DNA of 64,000 nt from Actinocorallia populi (GTDB taxonomy: Bacteria > Actinomycetota > Actinomycetes > Streptosporangiales > Streptosporangiaceae). The stretch lies in NCBI RefSeq assembly GCF_002995495.1, contig NZ_PVZV01000015.1, positions 1 through 64,000 of the forward strand, in the 5' to 3' direction. Made by a program: the position numbers and the translations under genes. Positions 16,652 through 24,000 of this stretch are shown one piece after another. Position 1 is the stretch's first letter; each line of letters starts with the position of its first letter. The notes beneath the pieces were generated by a model, which saw only the letters and a list, made by a program, of their open reading frames with translations, ran no database searches and had not been told where the DNA came from.

Positions 16652-17715
16652 CAGTTGCCCCCCACGACGAGTTCGCTCAGGGAACGGGCGGTCATGGGGC
16701 CCTCGGGGATCTCGGTGAGCCGCATGTCGTCGGGGCACGGGCTGGGCGTCAGGAAGATGCAGGGGGCGGCGCCGACGAGGAACCCCCCGCGCCTGGAGAG
16801 CTCGAACAGGTGCTGGAACTTGGGCCAGGTGACGGGCAGCATCTTCTTGAGCAGGCCCAGGTTGCGGTCGGTGCCGTCCATCACGAACGAGAGCCGTTCG
16901 ACCATCTCGTCCAGGTCGTCGGCGTTGTCGCCGGCGACCCTGTCGGTGGTGCGCAGGGTCTCGGACAACTGCTCGATGGCGGTGTCCACGAGGGCGCGGT
17001 TCTCGCCGAACGCCTCGGTCAGCGTGGCCAGGTCGTCGGCGGTGCGGGCGATCTGCTGGTCGCGCCGGGCCAGGACGCCCGTGACGGTGGAGAAGTCGTC
17101 CAGCATCTTCCGCAGCGTCTGCTTGCGTCCGGCGATGGTCGACGACAACCGGTCGACGTTGGCCAGCAGCCGCGAGGCGTCGTCCTCGGTGCCGTCCATG
17201 GCGGTGTAGATGGCCAGGAGGATGGTGTTGAGCTGCTCGGGCTCGAGCCCGCGGGCCAGCGGCTCGAGCCGGTTGATCAGGTCGCTGAGGTCGACGACCG
17301 ACCGGGTGCGGGCCACCCGGTCGCCGTCGCGCAGCATGGCCGCCCCGGTGCCGGGCATCAGGTACACCACCCGCTGGCCGATGGCGTCGCGCCAGCGGAT
17401 CGCCGCCTCGCTGTCCTCGGGCACCCGGTGCCCGACCCCGATCTCCAGCTCGACCTCGGCCTTGCCCTGGCGGATCCGGATCGCGCCGACCCGGCCGACC
17501 GGCGTCCCGGCGATCTTCACCTTGTCGCCCTCCATGAGCCCGCTGGCGTCGGTGAAGACCGCGGTGACCCGGTAGGTGTCGCCGAAACCGAGCCGCGCGA
17601 TCTGGACGGTGATGAAGAAGGTGAGCAGCCCGGTGAGGAGCAGGAACGCGATCACCTGGACCACCGAGGACCCGCGCTGCCGGGTCCTGGCGTCCTTGAA
17701 ACGTGGTCTCGGCAT
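16651..17715 (-). CDS. mceB: MceB-type MCE domain protein
   Basis: 354 residues. A basic N-terminus and a membrane helix (VVQVIAFLLLTGLLTFFITV, about 18-37) precede the MCE domain (YRVTAVFTDASGLMEGDKVKIAG). The helical region and a C-terminal part with two cysteines (APCIFLTPSPCPDD) follow. Third gene from the end of the permease pair in the direction of transcription, and 1 bp from mceA. Confidence 0.87.
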   Translation of the reverse strand: MPRPRFKDARTRQRGSSVVQVIAFLLLTGLLTFFITVQIARLGFGDTYRVTAVFTDASGLMEGDKVKIAGTPVGRVGAIRIRQGKAEVELEIGVGHRVPEDSEAAIRWRDAIGQRVVYLMPGTGAAMLRDGDRVARTRSVVDLSDLINRLEPLARGLEPEQLNTILLAIYTAMDGTEDDASRLLANVDRLSSTIAGRKQTLRKMLDDFSTVTGVLARRDQQIARTADDLATLTEAFGENRALVDTAIEQLSETLRTTDRVAGDNADDLDEMVERLSFVMDGTDRNLGLLKKMLPVTWPKFQHLFELSRRGGFLVGAAPCIFLTPSPCPDDMRLTEIPEGPMTARSLSELVVGGN

Positions 17716-17716
17716 G

Positions 17717-18730
17717 TCAGCGGCCTTTCCCGGGGCCGGGGCAGATGCCGAGGATCAGCTCGCACGGGTCGGTCGGCAGGAGGACCTGGGCTCCGATCAG
17801 GTGCCTGTCTCCCGGACCCGGGGTCCAGCCCAGCGCCCTGTAGACGGGCATCAGCTCGATGGTCGTGCGCACGCCGTCCCCGGCGATGTGGAGCAGCGAG
17901 GAGAGGAAGGCCGAGGACCTCTCCATGGACCGGAACAGCTGCCTCAGGTCGTTCTCGTGCGCGCCCAGGCCCCGGGTGACCGCGGAGGCCATCTCCGTGA
18001 TGCCCCGGGCGAGGCGCAGCCCGCGGTCCTGCCCCGACAGGAGGGCGTCCGCCAGCGGGTCGGTGGAGGCGACGAGGGTGTTCAGGTCCTCGCCCACGCC
18101 GCGTATCTCGGCGAGCCGGGCGAGGTCGGCGAGGAACACCCGGGCCTCCTCGCGCCGGCGGTGCGCGACGTCCACCAGGGTCGCGGTGCTCCGCAGCACC
18201 CCGGCGATGTCGGGGCCCGTGCCGCGCAGCCCCTGGCCGAGCGCGTCCATGATCGTCACCATGTCCTGCGGATCGACGGCGGACACGACGGCGTCGGCGT
18301 CGCCGAGCATCGAGGTGAGGTCGAGGCTGTCGGAGGTGCGGGCGACGCGGTCGCCGTCGCGCAGGAACGGCCCGGAGGTCTCGTGGCCGCCGGGGACGAG
18401 GTCGATGAACTTGGGGCCGAACACCGACTCGGGCTCCAGGGAGGCCAGCGCGGTGTCCGGGACCCGGATCCCTTCGTCGATGCGCAGCGTCAGCCGGGCG
18501 CCGCCGTCGGGGGCCGGCTCGATCCGGTCGACCCGGCCGACGGTGACCCCGCGCACCTTGACCGGGGAGGAGGTGGTGAGCCCCTGCCCGGCGCCGCCGA
18601 AGTCGGCGGTCAGCAGGGTCCCCTCGGCGGCGAACGGCTTGGCGACCATGAGGTACACGGCCAGGGCGACGGTCAGCGCGGTGGCACCGACGAGCGTGAT
18701 GCGCCGGCCGCGGGAGAGGTTCTGGTTCAT
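17717..18730 (-). CDS. mceA: MceA-type MCE domain protein
   Basis: 337 residues from the ATG at 18730. A membrane helix (ITLVGATALTVALAVYLMV, about 11-29) precedes the MCE domain (LLTADFGGAGQGLTTSSPVKVRG) and a long helical domain. Near the C-terminus is a Cys pair (DPCELILGICPG). It is the first MCE subunit after the two YrbE permeases, and its start overlaps the yrbEB stop (ATGA-type). Confidence 0.87.
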   Translation of the reverse strand: MNQNLSRGRRITLVGATALTVALAVYLMVAKPFAAEGTLLTADFGGAGQGLTTSSPVKVRGVTVGRVDRIEPAPDGGARLTLRIDEGIRVPDTALASLEPESVFGPKFIDLVPGGHETSGPFLRDGDRVARTSDSLDLTSMLGDADAVVSAVDPQDMVTIMDALGQGLRGTGPDIAGVLRSTATLVDVAHRRREEARVFLADLARLAEIRGVGEDLNTLVASTDPLADALLSGQDRGLRLARGITEMASAVTRGLGAHENDLRQLFRSMERSSAFLSSLLHIAGDGVRTTIELMPVYRALGWTPGPGDRHLIGAQVLLPTDPCELILGICPGPGKGR

Positions 18731-19590
18731 CCGGCGAGCCTCACTGTTCCGCCCTGGCCCCAGAACACGTACGACAGCAGCAGGTTCAGCGTCACGATCG
18801 TGATGATCGACAGGCGGATCGCCTGGCCCGCGGCGCGGCCGACGCCGACGGGGCCGCCGCTGGCGTAGTAGCCGTAGTAGCAGTGGATCGTGATGACGGC
18901 GAAGGCGAAGACCCCTACCTTGACCGCGCTGTAGAACAGGTCGAGGGGAGGAAGGTACATGTAGAAGTAGTAGTCGTAGACGCCCGGAGCCAGGGTGAAG
19001 AACGACGTGCTGATGAACCGGGTGGCGAAGAAGCTGGCGAACAGGGCGATGAGGTAGAGCGGCACCAGCGCGATGAGCGCGGCGACGACGCGGGTGCACA
19101 CGAGGTAGACGAACGAGTTGATGCCCATCACCTCGAGGGCGTCGATCTCCTCGGAGATGCGCATCGCGCCGAGCTCGGCGGTGAACGCGCTGCCGCACTG
19201 GGCGGCGAGGGCGATCGCGGCGATGATCGGGGTGGTCTCCCGGACGTTCATGAACGCCCCGATCAGGCCCATGAACGACTCGGCGCCGATGACCTGGAGG
19301 CCGGTGTAGGCCTGCAGGCCGACCTCGGTGCCCAGGAACAGCGACATGATGAAGATGACGAAGATCATTCCGCCGCCGACGACGGTCGCGCCGACGCCGA
19401 TGACGATGTCGCTGACCTGGAGGGCGACGGTCTTGGCGTACTTGAGCCGAAAGACGATGTCCCGGAGCGAGTGGAAGACCACCCTGAGGAAGAACAGCGG
19501 CCATTCGGCGAGGGCGGCCGTGCGGTCCGCGGCCGTGGACGAGACCCGCAGGAGCCGCACCGCCGTACTGCGGGGGACGTCGATGAGCAT
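18727..19590 (-). CDS. yrbEB: YrbE family ABC permease B of the Mce transporter
   Basis: 287 residues with five to six membrane helices. The conserved MlaE/YrbE core is present (AELGAMRISEEIDALEVMGINSFVYL, about 141-166), whose EVMG loop contacts the MceG/Mkl ATPase. It lies directly after yrbEA in the order typical of mce operons. The ATPase itself is not in this window; in actinobacteria it is commonly encoded elsewhere and shared. Confidence 0.92.
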   Translation of the reverse strand: MLIDVPRSTAVRLLRVSSTAADRTAALAEWPLFFLRVVFHSLRDIVFRLKYAKTVALQVSDIVIGVGATVVGGGMIFVIFIMSLFLGTEVGLQAYTGLQVIGAESFMGLIGAFMNVRETTPIIAAIALAAQCGSAFTAELGAMRISEEIDALEVMGINSFVYLVCTRVVAALIALVPLYLIALFASFFATRFISTSFFTLAPGVYDYYFYMYLPPLDLFYSAVKVGVFAFAVITIHCYYGYYASGGPVGVGRAAGQAIRLSIITIVTLNLLLSYVFWGQGGTVRLAG

Positions 19591-20414
19591 CAGACCTCCG
19601 GCGGGTAGGCGAGGTAGTAGATGGTCGTGATGATGTAGTTGAAGGCGAAGACGAGCATGAAGGCCACGACCGTCGCCTGGTTGACCGCCCGTCCCACCCC
19701 GATCGGGCTCAGCGCGCAGTTCATGCCCTTGTGGCAGGCGACCAGCGCGGCGATCAGGCCGAACAGCCACGCCTTGAGCAGGGTGACGAACAGGTCGGAC
19801 ACCCGCAGCATGCCGAGGGCGCCGTCGAAGTAGGCGCCGGGCGTGACGCCCTGGAGCAGGACGTTGAAGACGAACCCGCCGACGGCCCCCGACATGATCA
19901 CCAGCGAGGCGAGCATCATGGACACGATGCTCGCCGCCCACATGCGCGGGGTGACCAGGCGGTGGACGGGGTTGACCCCCATCACCTCCATGGCCGACAG
20001 CTCGTCGCGGATGTTGCGCGCCCCCATGTCGGCGGTCATCGCCGAGCCGCCGGCCCCGGCGATGATGAGGGCCGCGGCCATCGGGGCGACCTCGCGCACC
20101 AGGCCGACGATGACCGCGCCGCCGGTGGCCGACTGGGCGCCGAGCTGCCCGGCCAGGTCGCCGACCTGCAGGGCCACCGTGGCGCCCAGCGGCAGCGCCA
20201 CCAGGATCACCGGGAGGGTGGTCACCCGCGCCAGGAAGGCGAACTGCTCGATGAACTCCCAGAACCAGGCGCGCACGTCCCAGGTGCGGCGCAGGCCCTC
20301 CAGGCCGACGGCGAACAGCTCGCCGAGGGAGACGGCGCCGCGGTGCGCGCGGCGCAGGGGCAGCCGGCCGGCGAGGGAGCGGTAGGGGGACGACGGGCTG
20401 GAGAAAACGCTCAT
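19590..20414 (-). CDS. yrbEA: YrbE family ABC permease A of the Mce transporter
   Basis: 274 residues with multiple membrane helices and the MlaE core motif (DMGARNIRDELSAMEVMGVNPVHRL). It is the first gene of the nine-gene operon yrbEA-yrbEB-mceABCDEF-mas. I chose the ATG at 20414 because it has a GAGGAGGCG ribosome site. The promoter region upstream (20415-20580) carries the phased operator array at 20504-20578. Substrates of such systems are sterols, steroids or fatty acids; the nearby steroid genes favour a sterol-like ligand, as an inference. Confidence 0.92.
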   Translation of the reverse strand: MSVFSSPSSPYRSLAGRLPLRRAHRGAVSLGELFAVGLEGLRRTWDVRAWFWEFIEQFAFLARVTTLPVILVALPLGATVALQVGDLAGQLGAQSATGGAVIVGLVREVAPMAAALIIAGAGGSAMTADMGARNIRDELSAMEVMGVNPVHRLVTPRMWAASIVSMMLASLVIMSGAVGGFVFNVLLQGVTPGAYFDGALGMLRVSDLFVTLLKAWLFGLIAALVACHKGMNCALSPIGVGRAVNQATVVAFMLVFAFNYIITTIYYLAYPPEV

Positions 20415-20503
20415 GGTCGCCTCCTCGGATCGTTGAGCCGCTGCCGTACCCGATCGCGGTGGGGGTCCGCGGGGGACCCGCCCGCTCTCCGACGCGGAGC
20501 GTC

Positions 20504-20578
20504 CGCTGAGCACTGCCAGGCGGCCGCCCAGCGTTGCTGGGCGTATGCTCAGCATTGCTGGGCACATGCTTAGCATGG
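20504..20578. promoter_or_regulatory. Tandem 21-bp operator array in the mce promoter
   Basis: Three and a half tandem 21-bp units start at 20504, 20525, 20546 and 20567. Each full unit holds two nine-base YGCYNNGCR-type elements, giving centres at about 20508, 20518, 20529, 20539, 20550, 20560 and 20571 (alternating 10 and 11 bp). The last units include ATGCTCAGCAT and ATGCTTAGCAT, each with perfect 5-bp arms. The units at 20546-20578 match the array at 3774-3806 in at least 25 of 33 positions. It is a probable cooperative operator controlling mce and the molybdenum hydroxylase operon together. Confidence 0.75.
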
Positions 20579-20672
20579 AGGAATTGTTGTGGTCAAGGTC
20601 ACAGGGGTGGCGGCGTCGTGGTGCCGGACGGCTCCGGCTGGTGCGGTCTGCGGGTTCTCTGGAGGCCGCGGC

Positions 20673-20786
20673 ACGGCGTCGCCGTGCCGGACCGGTGCGC
20701 CGGATGTGAAGGGCCGTGCGGTTCTCGCCGACGCGGCGGAGGGGCTTCTGCCAGGAGGGGGGCGTGCCGCAGCGGGCTCGCGGCGG
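20673..20786 (+). pseudogene. Decayed 5' copy of the downstream TetR gene
   Basis: These 114 bases align without gaps to the first 38 codons of the TetR gene at 21031 (constant offset 358). The start codon is ACG instead of ATG. Twenty-four of 38 codons encode the same residue (for example GAP-D, RAVL, DAAE, SRR). After about 20786 the match fades and no helix-turn-helix remains. A 146-residue open frame spans it (20589-21029) but looks non-functional. It is the fossil of a duplicated regulator, placed beside the mce operator array. Confidence 0.72.
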
Positions 20787-20886
20787 CCCTGCCGTGGAGC
20801 ACCAAGCGTTCGCCTCCTTGCGGATCGTCATGACGAGAGCGGCGGGTCCGGTGACGGCGCCCGTGACGAAAGCGAAATCTCAATGG

Positions 20887-20903
20887 TGAGAATAATGTTC
20901 TCA
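20887..20903. promoter_or_regulatory. Dyad operator candidate upstream of the intact TetR gene
   Basis: The sequence is TGAGAA-TAATG-TTCTCA, with perfect 6-bp arms. Flanking bases (AATGG on the left, CCATG on the right) extend the symmetry with one extra base on one side. It is AT-rich compared with its surroundings and lies about 130 bp before the TetR start at 21031. Autoregulation is plausible. The rest of the 616-bp gene-free stretch 20415-21030 holds only the operator array and the fossil gene. Confidence 0.5.
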
Positions 20904-21030
20904 ACCATGGGTGTCGAGGGTCTCACCAGGCGGCGCCACCTCCTCTCCCGAGGGCAAGATCCAACAGGGGCGGCGCTACGATGTCGGGCAGCGCCGGAAG
21001 ATGCGGCTGCAGAGCTCAGGAGGTCATGAC

Positions 21031-21633
21031 ATGGCATCGCCGCGCCGGATCGGTGCGCCGGACGCGAAGAACCGCGCGGTCCTCATCGACGCGGCGGAGC
21101 GGCTCCTCCTGGAGGAGGGGCACACCGCGGTGAGCTCGCGGCGGGTGGCGGCGCGGGCCGGTCTCAAGCCGCAGCTGGTGCACTACTACTTCCGCACGAT
21201 GGAGGACCTGTTCCTCGCCGTGTTCCGGCGGCGTGCCGAAGAGGGCCTCGAGCAGCAGGCCAAGGCACTGGAGTCGGACCAGCCGCTGTGGGCCCTGTGG
21301 CGGTTCAGCGTCGACCCGCGGGGCATCGCGATGGCGATGGCGTTCACCGGGCTGGCCGGCCAGAGCGAGACGATCCGCGCGGAGGTCGCCGACTACTCGG
21401 AGCGGTTCCGCGCCGCCCAGATCGAGGCGCTGACGGAGATCCTGGACCGCTACGAGATCTCCGCCGACGCGCCCTCGCCCGCGGCCCTGGTCGTCCTCCT
21501 GACGAGCGTCTCCCGCGTGGTCATGCTGGAGGAGGCGCTCGGCGTGACCACCGGCCACGCCGAGGCCCTGGCCCTGGTCGAACACCACATCCGCGCCCTG
21601 GAAGGCCCCCCGTCCCTCCGGTCGGCCGGATAA
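21031..21633 (+). CDS. TetR/AcrR family regulator
   Basis: 200 residues. The helix-turn-helix is VSSRRVAARAGLKPQLVHYYF (about residues 33-53), and a helical ligand domain follows. The start at 21031 has an AGGAGG ribosome site. A damaged copy of its 5' end lies at 20673-20786. It is the nearest intact regulator to the mce operon and a candidate for binding the shared array, though this is only inferred from position. Confidence 0.88.
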   Translation: MASPRRIGAPDAKNRAVLIDAAERLLLEEGHTAVSSRRVAARAGLKPQLVHYYFRTMEDLFLAVFRRRAEEGLEQQAKALESDQPLWALWRFSVDPRGIAMAMAFTGLAGQSETIRAEVADYSERFRAAQIEALTEILDRYEISADAPSPAALVVLLTSVSRVVMLEEALGVTTGHAEALALVEHHIRALEGPPSLRSAG

Positions 21634-21673
21634 CCGCTGGTGCGCGCGGTGATCCACCGCCTACCGTGACGGC

Positions 21674-22405
21674 ATGGACGAGCTGTGGTGGGCCGAGGGC
21701 GTGCGGCGGGTGACGGTCTTCACCGGGGCGGGGATCTCCACCGACTCGGGCGTGCCGGACTACCGGGGGCCGCAGGGCATCTGGACCAGGGATCCCGCCC
21801 TGGCGGACCTGTTCACCTATGACAACTTCCTGGCGGACGCCGAGGTGAGGCTCCGGTTCTGGCAGGTGTTCGCGGGGCGGCGGGGGAACGTGGAACCGAA
21901 CGCCGCGCACCGGGCGCTCGCGGAACTCGAGGCGGGCGGCAGGGCGCTGCGGGTCATCACGCAGAACGTGGACGGGCTGCACCAGAAGGCGGGTTCGAGC
22001 CCGCGCAAGGTGGTGGAGCTGCACGGGTCGCTCGCGACCGCGACCTGCCTGGACTGCGGGGAGCGCATCCCCTCGGACGAGGCGATCGCCCGGCTGCCCG
22101 ACGAGCCGGTCTGCGCGTGCGGCGGGCTGCTCAAGCCGTCCGTGGTCATGTTCGGGGAGTACCTGGACTCCGACGTCCTGTCGCAGGCGCGCCGGATCGC
22201 GGCGGCGTCCGAGCTGTTCCTGGCGGTCGGGTCGTCCCTGCAGGTGGAGCCGGCCGCCGGGCTGTGCGCGCTCGCCGTCGAGTACGGCGCCCGCCTCGTC
22301 ATCGTCAACCGCGACCCCACGCCGTACGACGCGCTCGCCACCGAGCTGGTCCGCGAGCCCATCGGCACCGCCGTTCCGCGGATCTGCGCCGCCCTGTCGG
22401 CTTGA
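21674..22405 (+). CDS. Sirtuin (SIR2-family NAD-dependent deacylase)
   Basis: 243 residues. The family motifs appear in order: FTGAGISTDSGVPDYR (NAD binding, about 16-31), TQNVDGLH (about 96-103), and the catalytic HGS. A zinc site follows (CLDCG, then CACGG). GSSLQVEPAAGL and IVNRDPTPYD come later. Bacterial sirtuins remove acetyl or other acyl groups from lysines, for example on acyl-CoA ligases, and several such ligases lie nearby. Small, soluble and apparently monocistronic. Confidence 0.93.
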   Translation: MDELWWAEGVRRVTVFTGAGISTDSGVPDYRGPQGIWTRDPALADLFTYDNFLADAEVRLRFWQVFAGRRGNVEPNAAHRALAELEAGGRALRVITQNVDGLHQKAGSSPRKVVELHGSLATATCLDCGERIPSDEAIARLPDEPVCACGGLLKPSVVMFGEYLDSDVLSQARRIAAASELFLAVGSSLQVEPAAGLCALAVEYGARLVIVNRDPTPYDALATELVREPIGTAVPRICAALSA

Positions 22406-22424
22406 GGAGGGGCGAGAAAACACG

Positions 22425-22438
22425 AACAAACGCTTGGT
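22425..22438. promoter_or_regulatory. KstR2-type operator candidate
   Basis: AACAAACGCTTGGT matches the published KstR2 consensus AnCAAGnnCTTGnT at 9 of 10 defined positions. It lies 46 bp before the SDR start at 22484. A kstR2-like gene follows that SDR at 23326, so the context strengthens the match. Both could be controlled from here. Confidence 0.6.
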
Positions 22439-22483
22439 TTTATGCTTCCCCTGCAGTTGAATCGAGGCGGACGAGGGGAAGAC

Positions 22484-23254
22484 ATGGAACGGTATGCCGA
22501 CCGGCGGGCACTGGTGACGGGTGCGGCCTCGGGCATCGGGCGGGCCGTGGTGCTGCGGCTGCTCGCCGAGGGCGGACGGGTCGTCGCCGCGGACGTCGCC
22601 GAGGAGGGCCTGGCGGAGACCGCCCGGCTGGCCGAGGAGGCCGGGGCGGGCAAGCGCCTGGTCACCGAGGCGATCGACATCTCCGGCGAGGAGTCGGTGA
22701 ACGCGGGCGTGGCCGCGGCCGTCGCCGGACTGGGCGGGCTGGAGGTCCTGGTCAACGCCGCAGGGATGCTGCGCGGCGCGCACACCCACGAGTGCGAGCT
22801 GGCGTTGTGGGAGCAGGTCATCCGCATCAACCTGACCGGGACGTTCCTGATGACCAGGGCGGCGCTGCCCGCGCTGCTGGAGTCCGGCAGGGGAGTGGTG
22901 GTGAACTTCAGCTCCACCTCCGCGCAGTTCGGCCACCCGTACATGGCGGCCTACTCCGCCAGCAAGGGCGGCATCCTGTCGTTCACCCACTCCATCGCCC
23001 AGGAGTACGCCAAGCAGGGCCTGCGGGCGGTGAACATCATGCCCGGCGGCATCAGCAGCGGCATCACCGACAACGTCTTCAGCCTCGTCCCCGAGGACGT
23101 CGACTGGAACCTGTTCGGCAAGTTCGGCGCCGCCCTCGGCAAGGGCGCGGGCTCTCCCGAGCACATCGCGGGCGTGGTGGCGATGGTCGCCTCGGATGAC
23201 GGCGCCTTCATCACCGGCACCGAGATCCGCGTCGACGGAGGCGCCCACCACTGA
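22484..23254 (+). CDS. SDR family oxidoreductase, probably in the KstR2 regulon
   Basis: 256 residues. Classical SDR with TGAASGIGRAV (cofactor binding, about 10-20), NAAG, a catalytic Ser region (NFSSTSAQFG) and YSASKGG. The C-terminus ends TGTEIRVDGGAHH. A KstR2-type box precedes it and a KstR2-like gene follows. It may therefore oxidise or reduce a hydroxyl group on a C/D-ring steroid catabolite. It does not look like IpdF by eye. Confidence 0.85.
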   Translation: MERYADRRALVTGAASGIGRAVVLRLLAEGGRVVAADVAEEGLAETARLAEEAGAGKRLVTEAIDISGEESVNAGVAAAVAGLGGLEVLVNAAGMLRGAHTHECELALWEQVIRINLTGTFLMTRAALPALLESGRGVVVNFSSTSAQFGHPYMAAYSASKGGILSFTHSIAQEYAKQGLRAVNIMPGGISSGITDNVFSLVPEDVDWNLFGKFGAALGKGAGSPEHIAGVVAMVASDDGAFITGTEIRVDGGAHH

Positions 23255-23325
23255 TCGGGACATGACGTGCGTTCGTGACCTGTACGCTTCAGCCCGGCGC
23301 GATTTCGAAGGAAGGGAAGGCCCTT

Positions 23326-23946
23326 ATGGGGGTGGCGAGGTCGGGTGAGGCGACTACGGGACGTGAGCCCGGCGCCAGGCGCGGCAGGCGCGACCAGCTC
23401 CTGGAAGTCGCCGCCGGGCTCTTCGCGACCAAGGGATACGCCGAGACGACGATGCGTGACATCGCGGACGCGACGGGAATCCTGGCGGGGAGCATCTACC
23501 ACCACTTCAGCTCCAAGGAGGCCATGCTCGACGAGTTCCTGCGGGGCTTCCTCGTCGACCTCCACGAGCGCTTCTCGGCGGCCGAGCGGAAGAACGCCGA
23601 CCCGCAGGAGACGCTCAGCGAACTCATCCGCATCTCCTTCTCCTGCATCCACGATTCGCCGCACGCCGTCGCGGTCTACCAGAACGAGTCCGCGAACCTG
23701 AAACGCCAGGAGGCGTTCGCCTACGTGGGCGACTACGGAGCCCGCAGCGAGCAGATCTGGCTCCGCGTCCTGACCGCGGGCCAGGAAGCAGGCGTGGTAC
23801 GCCCCGACCTGGACGTGAAGGTCGCCTACCTCTTCATCCGCGACGCCGTCTGGTCCGCCGTCCACTGGTACCGCCCAGGCGGCCAGCTGAGCCTCGAGAC
23901 CGTCGCCGACCAGTACCTCGACCTCCTCTACGGCGGCCTGTTCTGA
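23326..23946 (+). CDS. kstR2: KstR2-like TetR regulator
   Basis: 206 residues. The helix-turn-helix is TTMRDIADATGILAGSIYHHFSSKE. The C-terminal part RPDLDVKVAYLFIRDAVWSAVHWYRPGGQLS closely resembles mycobacterial KstR2 (Rv3557c) as I remember it. KstR2 represses genes for catabolism of the steroid C and D rings and is released by HIP-CoA. A near-consensus KstR2 site lies at 22425-22438. The C/D-ring genes themselves, other than a FadD3-like ligase, are not in the window. Confidence 0.8.
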   Translation: MGVARSGEATTGREPGARRGRRDQLLEVAAGLFATKGYAETTMRDIADATGILAGSIYHHFSSKEAMLDEFLRGFLVDLHERFSAAERKNADPQETLSELIRISFSCIHDSPHAVAVYQNESANLKRQEAFAYVGDYGARSEQIWLRVLTAGQEAGVVRPDLDVKVAYLFIRDAVWSAVHWYRPGGQLSLETVADQYLDLLYGGLF

Positions 23947-24000
23947 TCAAGGCCCCCGACCCCGCCCGAGCAGCCCGGTGATCCGGACGAGAGGGGAAGC

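Noticed and set aside
15629..17209. Long plus-strand frames across the mce genes
   Set aside because: They are antisense shadows of mceB and mceC, with low-complexity translations.
20589..21029. A 146-residue protein-coding gene
   Set aside because: Its only recognisable part is a damaged copy of the TetR 5' end. The rest looks like translated non-coding DNA.
22484..23254. ipdF-type 5-hydroxy-HIP dehydrogenase
   Set aside because: The KstR2 context suggested it, but the sequence does not match IpdF as I recall it, so only SDR is claimed.
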